Assembly (NCBI GenBank): GCA_016927955.1
Contig: JAFGLR010000051.1
Coordinates: 1 to 35,980 of the forward strand
Length of the DNA stretch: 35,980 nt
Reading direction: 5' to 3'
Source of the DNA: Dehalococcoidales bacterium
GTDB taxonomy: Bacteria > Chloroflexota > Dehalococcoidia > Dehalococcoidales > JAFGLR01
Below are positions 7,824-14,210 of this stretch, piece by piece (the stretch's first letter is position 1; each line of letters opens with the position of its first letter). The notes beneath the pieces were generated by a model that saw only the letters and a list, made by a program, of their open reading frames with translations, did not search any database and was not told the origin of the DNA. The position numbers and the translations under genes were made by a program.

Positions 7824-8714
7824 TTATCCCTCCTTCACCACCTGTATGAATACTTCATTTAAGGAAGGGGTTGAGACTTCAAAATGGGTTACGTTAGAGC
7901 CTTTATCAATAATCGCTTTTAGAACATCCTGCGGGGGCGTGTGCCCGTCCAGAAAAAGCTCGGTGAATTTTAAATGGTCCTTGCGGCCGGTGACCCCGGG
8001 AAGTTCCTCAGGGATACGGTCGGCCTCCAGGAATACCGAGTTATTGCGGTATTTGGCTTTGACCTCTCCCAGCCCGCCGTACAATACCATGCGTCCCTTA
8101 TTAATCATCAGCACTCTATCGCATAGTTCTTCGACCTGGTTCATCATATGGGTGCTTAAAACGATTGTCTTTTTTTGCTCTTTAAGGTCGATGATAAAAT
8201 CCTTAAGCAGTTGGGTGTTAACCGGGTCGAGAGCGACAAAGGGTTCGTCAAACACGATCAGGTCCGGATTATGCAGAACAGTAGCGACGAATTGAATAAG
8301 CTGCCCCATACCATGGCTGAGCTCATCGGTCTTTTTATTCCGGTGAACGTACATATTCACTTTTTTCAGTAGTTCCTCGGCTCTTGTTTGTGCCAGATGT
8401 TTGGGCATACTCTTTAACGAGGCTAAATAGACCAGCGATTCGGAGACGGAGAGCTTTTTATAAAGACCTCTTTCTTCCGGCAGGTAACCGATTTTGTCCT
8501 TCGTCGCGGGGTTAATCGGTTCGCCGAAAAGTTTTATCCGGCCGTTATCCGGCTTAATGATATCCATCAGCATCCGTATGGTAGTCGTTTTTCCGGCGCC
8601 GTTGGGCCCCATCATACCGAATATTTCCCCCTGTTCAATATTAAAAGAAAGGTTATCGACGACTTTATTGTTCTGAAAGGACTTATTTACCTGTAATACT
8701 TCGATGATTCTCAT
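7824..8714 (-). CDS. ABC exporter ATP-binding protein (NatA-like)
   Basis: ATPase subunit that drives the adjacent ABC-2 permease. Visible motifs are Walker A GPNGAGKTT (36-44), Q-loop region GYLPEERGLYKKLSV (76-90), a signature LSHGMGQ (132-138; the usual form is LSGGMxQ), Walker B DLIVFDEP (151-158) and the switch histidine in LSTHMM. The EERGLY segment and the extra C-terminal domain (about 220-296) are typical of the NatA/DUF4162-type exporters. It starts with ATG after AAGAAGGT. A promoter lies about 30 bases upstream. Confidence 0.92.
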   Translation of the reverse strand: MRIIEVLQVNKSFQNNKVVDNLSFNIEQGEIFGMMGPNGAGKTTTIRMLMDIIKPDNGRIKLFGEPINPATKDKIGYLPEERGLYKKLSVSESLVYLASLKSMPKHLAQTRAEELLKKVNMYVHRNKKTDELSHGMGQLIQFVATVLHNPDLIVFDEPFVALDPVNTQLLKDFIIDLKEQKKTIVLSTHMMNQVEELCDRVLMINKGRMVLYGGLGEVKAKYRNNSVFLEADRIPEELPGVTGRKDHLKFTELFLDGHTPPQDVLKAIIDKGSNVTHFEVSTPSLNEVFIQVVKEG

Positions 8715-8743
8715 AATATTACCTTCTTAAATTCGCTTCTTAA

Positions 8744-8772
8744 ACTTTAGCGGATTCTCAAGATATAGGCAA
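8744..8772 (-). promoter_or_regulatory. Candidate promoter for the ABC exporter pair
   Basis: On the minus strand TTGCCT (8767-8772), a 17-base spacer and TAAAGT (8744-8749) precede the ATPase ATG at 8714 by about 30 bases. The -10 box is imperfect (four of six consensus bases). Confidence 0.45.
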
Positions 8773-8815
8773 GTTGTGTAACCTTAATTAATTCTAAATT
8801 AACCTTCAGGGAGAA

Positions 8816-8850
8816 TAACTGGCCGTTATTATGGTTATTAACTGGCCGTT
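8816..8850. promoter_or_regulatory. Tandem palindromic site, candidate operator
   Basis: The 12-mer TAACTGGCCGTT occurs twice, at 8816-8827 and 8839-8850, exactly 23 bases apart (about two helical turns). Each copy is itself a partial inverted repeat (AAC-TGGCC-GTT). The pair lies in the 266-base gap between the divergent ABC exporter and the gene at 8981, about 45 bases upstream of the exporter -35 and about 55 upstream of the promoter at 8906. The layout suggests binding of a dimeric regulator side by side. The regulator is unknown. Confidence 0.55.
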
Positions 8851-8905
8851 CGGGTAGTTACGTTAAATAACAATACTTGATAATATTCTTTCTTGAAACA
8901 TATCG

Positions 8906-8934
8906 TTGCATAGAGTGTCTAAGTGGAGTATACT
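8906..8934 (+). promoter_or_regulatory. Sigma-70 type promoter for the orphan membrane protein
   Basis: TTGCAT (8906-8911), a 17-base spacer and TATACT (8929-8934). The start of transcription would be near 8941, 40 bases before the ATG at 8981. An AAGGAG ribosome binding site is at 8965-8970. Confidence 0.7.
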
Positions 8935-8980
8935 TCCGTCAAAGTCTACTGGCGGGAGTCAAAAAAGGAGATAATGAAAG

Positions 8981-9577
8981 ATGACACAATTAGAGTGGGC
9001 AACTTGGACGCTAGCAGGTAGTACAATACTTTTATTTGTTGTTGCTTTAGTAGCGGCTTTCTTCGCATGGAAAGCTTTTAAGATTAATAGAGAGCAATTG
9101 AAATCTCAGCAACGTTCTGCTAATGTGCAATTATTTTCTGAAATGCTGAAGCAATTATCCGAAGGTGAAACTCGCTATTATCGTGGCTTGGTTTGGGAAA
9201 GTGTTAATAACAGTATGACTATAGATGATATCAAAGAAAGAATAAATGAAGCCAGAAAAGCCTCAAAATTAATTATAAGGAGTCGTCTAACAGGCCAAAA
9301 ACTGGCCGACAATGATATATCGCATGAAGCTATCATAGGTTTTGCGATTGAAAATACTATAAATAGTTTTGATAGAGTGGCCTATTTCTTATTAGACCGT
9401 GAGAAATTGCGAGATGACATCGTGCCACCAGAATGGTTTTGGTCAATGGTAAATAATTTATGGTGCAGGCTCCATGATTGGATAGAATACAAACAGAATC
9501 GTGTTGAAGATAGCGAACATTATCAAAAAGGCTTCGCTATTTGTTTTCAAAGATTAGCTCAAATTTCGCCAAGGTAA
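8981..9577 (+). CDS. Orphan protein with one N-terminal membrane helix
   Basis: A 198-residue product that I do not recognise with confidence. Residues about 9-31 (TLAGSTILLFVVALVAAFFAW) form a membrane helix. The following FKINREQLKSQQRSANVQLF is a charged, coiled-coil-like stretch, and the remainder is a soluble, mostly helical domain with aromatic-rich motifs (ETRYYRGLVWE, PPEWFWSMVNNLWCRLHDWI). The build resembles the DUF4760-type membrane-anchored proteins of accessory regions, but this is only a resemblance. The gene is visibly richer in A and T than its neighbours and uses AT-ending codons, which suggests recent transfer. It has its own promoter and is followed by a 150-base AT-rich gap. 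Confidence 0.75.
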   Translation: MTQLEWATWTLAGSTILLFVVALVAAFFAWKAFKINREQLKSQQRSANVQLFSEMLKQLSEGETRYYRGLVWESVNNSMTIDDIKERINEARKASKLIIRSRLTGQKLADNDISHEAIIGFAIENTINSFDRVAYFLLDREKLRDDIVPPEWFWSMVNNLWCRLHDWIEYKQNRVEDSEHYQKGFAICFQRLAQISPR

Positions 9578-9657
9578 GCAAAATGGATGGTAATTATCGG
9601 AGAGTGCCTAAATGCAACGAGAAGTTACAAAAACCACAATATTGATTGAGAATTCGA

Positions 9658-9687
9658 TTGGAATAACAGGCGTTAAATGTGTATCAT
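9658..9687 (+). promoter_or_regulatory. Weak candidate promoter for the patatin-like gene
   Basis: TTGGAA (9658-9663), an 18-base spacer and TATCAT (9682-9687), 40 bases before the ATG at 9728. The match is moderate and no better alternative was seen. Confidence 0.3.
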
Positions 9688-9727
9688 CATTGACGCGACG
9701 TACTTTATAAATTAAAGTAAATGTCAT

Positions 9728-10552
9728 ATGACTGAAAAAAGAAAGAAAATCGGACTCGCGTTAGGCGGGGGTTTTGCCCGCGGACTCTCTCATATCGGCG
9801 TCCTGGAAGTGCTGGAACGCGAGGGTATTCCCATTGATGTTATTGCCGGTACCAGTATCGGTTCGGTCGTGGGTGCTTTATATGCCAGGGAGACTAATGC
9901 CGCGCTCGTAAAAAAACAGGCTCTTTCGCTGGATTGGCGGAGAGTCGCCTCCTTGGTCGACCCGATATTTGCTAAGGGCGGCTTACTGGGAGGAAGAAGG
10001 GTTATCAAACTATTGGAACGCTTTATCGGTAACGTACAGTTTAATGAACTTGCGATACCGCTATCCTGTGTAGCGACAGACTTAATAACGGGCGAAGAAG
10101 TAATACTTAACCAGGGCTCGGTAACCGAAGCGGTAAGAGCCAGTATTTCCATTCCGATGATATTCTCGGTAGTAAAAAGAAACGGCCGGTTCCTGGTGGA
10201 CGGTGGTCTGGTTAATCAAGTACCTGTCAGTATTGCAAAAAAGATGGGTGCGGATTTTGTTATCGCCGTGGATATTACTCCTACCAGGACGGAGAGAGCT
10301 AATTATCTTGCCAAACACAAAGAGGACAAAGAGCCCGGTATTTTACAGGTGATATTACAAACGGTTTATTTAGCTACGTATCGGTACGGTGAGATGACTA
10401 CCGCCGGTGCCGATGTTGTTATCCATCCGTCGCTTGCTCATATCGGCGCGGGAGAATTTTACCGGGCGCGAGAATGCATCCTGGAAGGCGAATTGGCAGC
10501 TGTGGATAGCATCTCGAAGATTAAACATTCGCTGGCAGCCGCTTCTTCATAG
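9728..10552 (+). CDS. Patatin-like phospholipase (RssA/YlbK type)
   Basis: Predicted lipid acyl hydrolase with a Ser-Asp catalytic dyad. The oxyanion motif is GGGFARG (13-19), the nucleophile elbow is GTSIGS (Ser43) and the aspartate lies in VDGG (Asp158). The length of 274 residues matches the short bacterial patatins of the RssA/YlbK group, which lack a signal peptide and act in the cytoplasm on unknown lipids. The ATG at 9728 has no clear Shine-Dalgarno site; an ATG at 9721 is ruled out because that frame stops at once. It converges on the next ABC permease with 13 bases between the stops. Confidence 0.9.
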   Translation: MTEKRKKIGLALGGGFARGLSHIGVLEVLEREGIPIDVIAGTSIGSVVGALYARETNAALVKKQALSLDWRRVASLVDPIFAKGGLLGGRRVIKLLERFIGNVQFNELAIPLSCVATDLITGEEVILNQGSVTEAVRASISIPMIFSVVKRNGRFLVDGGLVNQVPVSIAKKMGADFVIAVDITPTRTERANYLAKHKEDKEPGILQVILQTVYLATYRYGEMTTAGADVVIHPSLAHIGAGEFYRARECILEGELAAVDSISKIKHSLAAASS

Positions 10553-10565
10553 ACTGGTATATTTT

Positions 10566-11300
10566 CTAAGCCGAAGACCCTCGCCTTAATGTAAATGAGG
10601 CTAATATCATCAGCACTATAGCATAAGCAGCCAATATGACGACGTCTTTCCAGATATCCAGTAGGCTATCTCCGTTTAGCATCATCGCCCGTATGCCGTC
10701 TACTCCGTACGTTAACGGTAAGATATTAGCCAGCCACTGCAGGTAATTCGGCATATCGGCAACATCCCAGAGCAGACCGCAAAGAAACATCTGGGGTACG
10801 ATGATTAGAGGAATAAATTGCACCATCTGGAATTCGTTTTTAGCGAAAGTTGAGATGAAAATTCCCAGGCATACCGCAAGGATACCGATAATTATCTGGA
10901 AAACGATTATTTGCCACAGGTCGCCGTAGAAGTTTACATCGAATACATAGGCTGTATAGAAGAAAATAATCAGGGTTTGAGCCAGGGCAAAGGGTAAAAA
11001 GCCAAGTAAGTACCCGGCCGTAATATCGGCTCTGGAAACCGGCGAAGCCATCAGGCGTTCCATAGTGCCCTGTGACCGTTCTCTTAAAAAGCTGATGCCT
11101 GTGAGCAAAAAGCCAAAAAAAAGGACAAGTACAGCCAGTATAGCCGGCAGGGTGTGGTCTAACATGCGTTTGTCAGGTACGCTGACGCCAACGAGACTGG
11201 CAATAACCAGCGGAACGATTACAATCAGGGCTATCGTCCGACGGTCGCGTATAAGTTGGGTCATCACCCGTTGGGCAATCGTTAATGTATTACCGAACAT
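10566..11300 (-). CDS. ABC-2 type exporter permease (DrrB/YbhR-like)
   Basis: Membrane subunit of the TetR-controlled ABC exporter. Six hydrophobic segments lie between about residues 22 and 240, with the ABC-2 signature region FLRERSQGTMERLMASPVSR between helices 2 and 3 and the LCGLLWDVADMPNYLQWLA loop common to drug and lipid exporters. I chose the ATG at 11300 (244 residues, MFGNTLTIAQRV) because AGGAGG stands just upstream of it; a longer reading from 11357 would run deep into the ATPase gene. It overlaps the ATPase gene by 11 bases. Confidence 0.9.
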   Translation of the reverse strand: MFGNTLTIAQRVMTQLIRDRRTIALIVIVPLVIASLVGVSVPDKRMLDHTLPAILAVLVLFFGFLLTGISFLRERSQGTMERLMASPVSRADITAGYLLGFLPFALAQTLIIFFYTAYVFDVNFYGDLWQIIVFQIIIGILAVCLGIFISTFAKNEFQMVQFIPLIIVPQMFLCGLLWDVADMPNYLQWLANILPLTYGVDGIRAMMLNGDSLLDIWKDVVILAAYAIVLMILASFTLRRGSSA

Positions 11301-12057
11301 TTGCCTGTTCCTCCTGGCTTCTAATGAAATGGAGAAAAGCCTCTTCCAGAGTAGCATCCGGTTTGCCCGTAGCTGCCCGCAACTCGTTGGGAGAACCTAA
11401 AGCAATTATCCTGCCTTCCCTCAGGAAAATAAGCTGCTGGCAGTGAGCGGCATCATCCATCGTGTGGCTGGATATTATAAGGGTAGTGCCTGTCTGAGTC
11501 AGGCTGGTGAAATGCTCCCAGAAATGAGCTCTCAGGTCGGGGTCGAGTCCTACTGTTGGTTCATCCAGAAATAGGAGAGGGGGTTGATGCACGATCGCAC
11601 ATCCCAGGCTGACCCGTTGTTTCATGCCGCCGCTCAATTGATTTATGGATACGTTCCGTTTCGACTGTAGGTCGACCAGCTTAATGACTTCTTCGACCCG
11701 CTGCATACGTTGTTGCCGGTTTTTCAATCCGTAAATTTTGGCAAAGAAATCGATATTCTGCCTGACCGTAAGCTCGTTATACAGCGAAGGTAATTGCGGC
11801 ATATAGCCGATGTTTTTTGCGTTAGCCGGTACTGGAGGTTCCCCAAAGCATAATACATTGCCGCTTTTTGGTTTTAATAGTCCTACCATTAAGCGAATTA
11901 GTGTTGTCTTTCCGGAACCGTTCGGGCCTAGAAACCCGAAGCTGACACCCTTCGGAATTGCCAGTGATAGGTTATCGATAACCTGCAGACGGCCGTAACT
12001 GAAACTTATATTGTCAATATCGATAGCGGTGTTATCCATACGGTATCCCCCAATCAC
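11290..12057 (-). CDS. ABC exporter ATP-binding protein
   Basis: ATPase partner of the permease at 10566-11300. Motifs are Walker A GPNGSGKTT (44-52), Q-loop GYMPQLPSLYNELTV, signature LSGGMKQR, Walker B PLLFLDEPTVGLDP and switch histidine ISSHTM. The set is typical of DrrA/YbhF-like exporters of hydrophobic compounds or drugs. The GTG at 12057 overlaps the TetR stop as GTGA, the usual sign of coupled translation; an ATG at 12039 preceded by GGGGGA is a possible alternative start (249 residues). It belongs to a three-gene operon with the TetR regulator first. Confidence 0.92.
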   Translation of the reverse strand: MIGGYRMDNTAIDIDNISFSYGRLQVIDNLSLAIPKGVSFGFLGPNGSGKTTLIRLMVGLLKPKSGNVLCFGEPPVPANAKNIGYMPQLPSLYNELTVRQNIDFFAKIYGLKNRQQRMQRVEEVIKLVDLQSKRNVSINQLSGGMKQRVSLGCAIVHQPPLLFLDEPTVGLDPDLRAHFWEHFTSLTQTGTTLIISSHTMDDAAHCQQLIFLREGRIIALGSPNELRAATGKPDATLEEAFLHFIRSQEEQANVR

Positions 12058-12686
12058 TTTTTATTCTCATTGGCAAGTCCGTGGATTATGAAATTAGCCA
12101 GTTCAGCGGCTATCCTGTTCCTGGGTAATTTGTTTAGAGGGCTGGTCTCGCCTTCCATTATTCTTAACATAAGGAACCCGATAATCATTCCGGCGATAGC
12201 CCGGACCGCGATGGCCGGTTCCATTGATTCTGCTTTTTCGGGGGCATTTGTCTTGCGGTAAACACTCTCCATCTGTGACATCATCGGAAGGATAAATTTA
12301 TCTCTCCAGAGTGTCTTTAACTCTGGGTCACGCATAATTTCTCCCATAAGGGAAGGAATCCGCAACATAGTTTCGTTATCAAGTAGGTCGAGCCTGTTCT
12401 GCATAACTTGGCGGAAGGTGATGTTAACATCTGCTCCGTTCATATTAGTAAGTAAATTTAAAAGAGAAGGATTAATTATCGTGTTTTTAATGACGGACAG
12501 AAACAACTCGCGTTTACTGGGAAAGTATATGTAAATTGTACCTGCGGCAACTCCGGCCAGTCTGGCAATTTCCGGAATCGTAGCAGCAGCAAAACCTTTG
12601 TGGGTAAATATCTCTACCGCCGCTTTCAGAATTTGTTCCTGACGTTTGGCGGTTATCTGGGTTTTCCGGGTTTCTCGGTCGGGCAT
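12054..12686 (-). CDS. TetR family transcriptional repressor of the ABC exporter operon
   Basis: The N-terminal DNA-binding domain (about residues 14-60) shows the family pattern RQEQILKAAVEIFTHKGFAA, then TIPEIARLAGVAAGTIYIYF and PSKRELF. The C-terminal part (about 75-205) is the helical ligand-binding and dimerisation domain and has no recognisable effector signature. At 210 residues it has normal length. It is the first gene of the operon with the ABC ATPase and permease. A perfect 30-bp palindrome lies 15 bases before its start codon, between the -10 box and the ATG, so it very probably represses its own operon and releases it when a substrate of the exporter binds. Confidence 0.94.
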   Translation of the reverse strand: MPDRETRKTQITAKRQEQILKAAVEIFTHKGFAAATIPEIARLAGVAAGTIYIYFPSKRELFLSVIKNTIINPSLLNLLTNMNGADVNITFRQVMQNRLDLLDNETMLRIPSLMGEIMRDPELKTLWRDKFILPMMSQMESVYRKTNAPEKAESMEPAIAVRAIAGMIIGFLMLRIMEGETSPLNKLPRNRIAAELANFIIHGLANENKK

Positions 12687-12700
12687 TTATATCACCTGCC

Positions 12701-12730
12701 AATTAATGAATGAATATTCATTCATTAATT
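12701..12730. promoter_or_regulatory. TetR operator: perfect 30-bp palindrome
   Basis: Both strands read the same over all 30 bases, centred between 12715 and 12716, with core TGAATGAATATTCATTCA. The site is one base from the -10 box of the tetR promoter on the minus strand and covers its start of transcription. TGAATGAATATTCATTCA-like sites are typical of TetR/AcrR-family operators. Confidence 0.9.
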
Positions 12731-12731
12731 T

Positions 12732-12759
12732 ATTATAACACGGTTAAAATATTTTGCAA
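12732..12759 (-). promoter_or_regulatory. Promoter of the tetR-ABC exporter operon
   Basis: On the minus strand TTGCAA (12754-12759), a 16-base spacer and perfect TATAAT (12732-12737). The operator palindrome follows directly, which is the arrangement expected for autorepression. Confidence 0.75.
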
Positions 12760-12787
12760 AAAAGTAATCGTAAGAATTTGAAATAGG

Positions 12788-12818
12788 GTTGACAAATCAA
12801 CGGATTTAAGGAATTAAT
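12788..12818 (+). promoter_or_regulatory. Candidate promoter of the heliorhodopsin operon, with an inverted repeat on the -35 box
   Basis: A perfect TTGACA (12789-12794) is followed at 18 bases by ATTAAT (12813-12818), a weak -10. The -35 box is embedded in the small inverted repeat GTTGA-CAAA-TCAAC (12788-12801). The weak -10 suggests that an activator or an alternative sigma factor is needed. Transcription would begin about 40 bases before the ATG at 12867. Confidence 0.45.
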
Positions 12819-12866
12819 AGTCTTAAGAACATATTTTTCTCATAATAGATAAAACAGGAGGAAAAG

Positions 12867-13613
12867 ATGGAACGAAAATTCAGTAACCTTAGAGCCTGGA
12901 ACATCGGGGTGGGTGTAGTTCTTGCCGTACAGGCTATTGTAGTAGCCCTGCTCACCAATAATTTTGCTCTTCCGGTAACCTCCACGTTCATGCAAGGGCC
13001 GCCCGGTACGATGCCCCAGCTTCATTTCATGTTTAATATCTACACCGGCTGGGGTGTTTTTATTTTTTTGGCGATTTCGGCAATAGCTCTTTTATTAATT
13101 GCCTCCCCCTGGGTTTTTCCCTGGTATAAGCGTAATCTGGAACAAAGCCGCAACTACGGACGCTGGATAGAGTACTTCTTTAGTTCCTCGATTATGATAG
13201 TATTAATTTCTCAAATTTGCGGTATCAGTGACTTTGCCGCTTTATTAGCTATCTTCGGTATCAATGCCGGTATGATACTTTTCGGAGCACTACAGGAGAA
13301 ATACGAAAAACCCGGTAAACCGAGCTTATTGCCGTTCTGGTTTGGCTGCTGGGCGGGCATTATCCCCTGGGTAGCCATTGTAGTTTACGTCGTCGCTCCG
13401 GGATTGAATGTATCTCCGCCGGGATTTGTATATGGTATTATTGTTTCCCTGTTCATTTTCTTTATGATTTTCGCCGTTAATATGCTATTGCAATACAAAC
13501 AGGTCGGCCCCTGGCGGGATTACCTATTTGGTGAGAAGGTTTATATCATTCTAAGTCTCACCGCGAAGGCACTATTGGCCTGGCAGGTGTTTGCTTCAGT
13601 GCTGGTCTTATAA
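12867..13613 (+). CDS. Heliorhodopsin
   Basis: Seven-helix retinal protein of the cytoplasmic membrane, in a family whose members lie inverted relative to type-1 rhodopsins, have slow photocycles and mostly do not pump ions. The third-helix signature RWIEYFFSSSIMIVLI carries the counter-ion Glu102, and the last helix LSLTAKALLAWQVF carries the retinal-binding Lys234, with Ser230 one turn before and Glu223 eleven residues before it. These spacings agree with heliorhodopsin 48C12 (E107, S237, K241, E230). The length of 248 residues is normal. The positions that align with the two conserved pocket histidines of 48C12 (H23, H80) appear to be leucine here (about L19 and L75). AGGAGG (12856-12861) precedes the ATG. 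It is the first gene of a likely operon with the UGA-containing peroxiredoxin-like gene, a DegV gene and a membrane protein gene. Confidence 0.93.
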   Translation: MERKFSNLRAWNIGVGVVLAVQAIVVALLTNNFALPVTSTFMQGPPGTMPQLHFMFNIYTGWGVFIFLAISAIALLLIASPWVFPWYKRNLEQSRNYGRWIEYFFSSSIMIVLISQICGISDFAALLAIFGINAGMILFGALQEKYEKPGKPSLLPFWFGCWAGIIPWVAIVVYVVAPGLNVSPPGFVYGIIVSLFIFFMIFAVNMLLQYKQVGPWRDYLFGEKVYIILSLTAKALLAWQVFASVLVL

Positions 13614-13701
13614 CGTTTAAAGAAAAAAATTGTGTAACGGCGGGCGATAAAGAAATTGCCTATTTTGGAACATCGCAATTGCCGGCAAAGGGAGGAGAAA
13701 T

Positions 13702-14187
13702 GTGCTGGAATTAATCGAAAAAAGTCAGGCGGTACTGGCTCCCGATTTTGACCGGGTTGATACTGACGGTAAAGGTATAAAGCTTTCTAATTACAGGAAA
13801 AAATCCAGTGTTGTACTTGTATTTAATCGCGGTTTCAAGTGACCGTATACCCGAAAACATATGGTGCAGTTGCACCATGACTATGAAAATTTTCTTGCCC
13901 GGCAGGCTGAGATTATTGTTATCGGACCTGAAGATGAAAATACTTTCAAACAGTATTGGCAGGGAGAAAAAATGCCGTTTCCGGGTATTGCCGACCCTCA
14001 GCATACCCTGTCCAATCAATACGGTCAGGAAGTGAAAGTCCTTAAGGCGGGGCGTATGCCGGCTCTTTTTGTCATAGACAGAGCCGGGTTAATACGATTC
14101 AGCCATCACGGTAAATCGATGAGTGATATTCCTTTGGATGAAGAAGTACTTAACCTGTTAGGTAAGTTAATTAGCGAAGCGGTTTAA
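13702..14187 (+). CDS. Peroxiredoxin-like selenoprotein (in-frame UGA at the active site)
   Basis: A single open frame from GTG 13702 to TAA 14185-14187 is broken only by TGA at 13840-13842, codon 47. Reading it as selenocysteine gives a 161-residue AhpC/TSA (thioredoxin-fold) protein: PDFDRVDTDGKGIKLSNYR, then VVLVFNRGFK-Sec-PYTRKHMVQL, then IIVIGPEDENTF and PALFVIDRAGLIRFSHHG. Relatives carry Cys at this place (RGFxCPYCRxHxxQL), the peroxidatic residue. No other cysteine is encoded in the protein, so it would be a 1-Sec enzyme with a UxxT motif. A hairpin suitable as a SECIS lies 18 bases after the TGA. The GTG start has GGGAGG at a good distance (13690-13695). TGA serves as a normal stop in nearby genes (tetR, gatB), so this is not a changed genetic code. 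The alternative is a nonsense mutation, but the downstream half is fully conserved in character. It is 88 bases after heliorhodopsin and 23 before degV. Confidence 0.82.
13840..13878 (+). promoter_or_regulatory. UGA codon and bacterial SECIS-like hairpin
   Basis: TGA is at 13840-13842. After 18 bases the arms ATGGTGC (13861-13867) and GCACCAT (13872-13878) form a perfect 7-bp stem with loop AGTT (13868-13871). Bacterial SECIS elements are read by SelB as a stem-loop inside the coding region just after UGA, with a G among the first two loop bases; here G is the second base and the loop starts 25 bases after the UGA. The fold was judged by eye. Confidence 0.7.
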
Positions 14188-14210
14188 AAGTAACATGGGA
14201 GGGTTGTAGA

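Noticed and set aside
11301-11357. Longer start for the ABC permease at 11357
   Set aside because: The ATG at 11300 has a strong AGGAGG site, and the longer form would overlap the ATPase gene by 68 bases with a non-conserved N-terminus.
13702-13842. Reading the peroxiredoxin-like gene as a simple pseudogene
   Set aside because: A single stop falls exactly at the active cysteine, a suitable hairpin follows, and both halves are undamaged. A pseudogene is still possible but less likely.
13711-14019. Minus-strand open frame and plus-strand frame 13808-14035 across the peroxiredoxin-like gene
   Set aside because: Both are shadows of the 13702-14187 reading. Neither has a ribosome binding site or a recognisable protein pattern.
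13702-14187. TGA read as tryptophan (altered genetic code)
   Set aside because: TGA ends several intact genes in this window (tetR, gatB, the S2P-like gene), and tryptophan is coded by TGG throughout.
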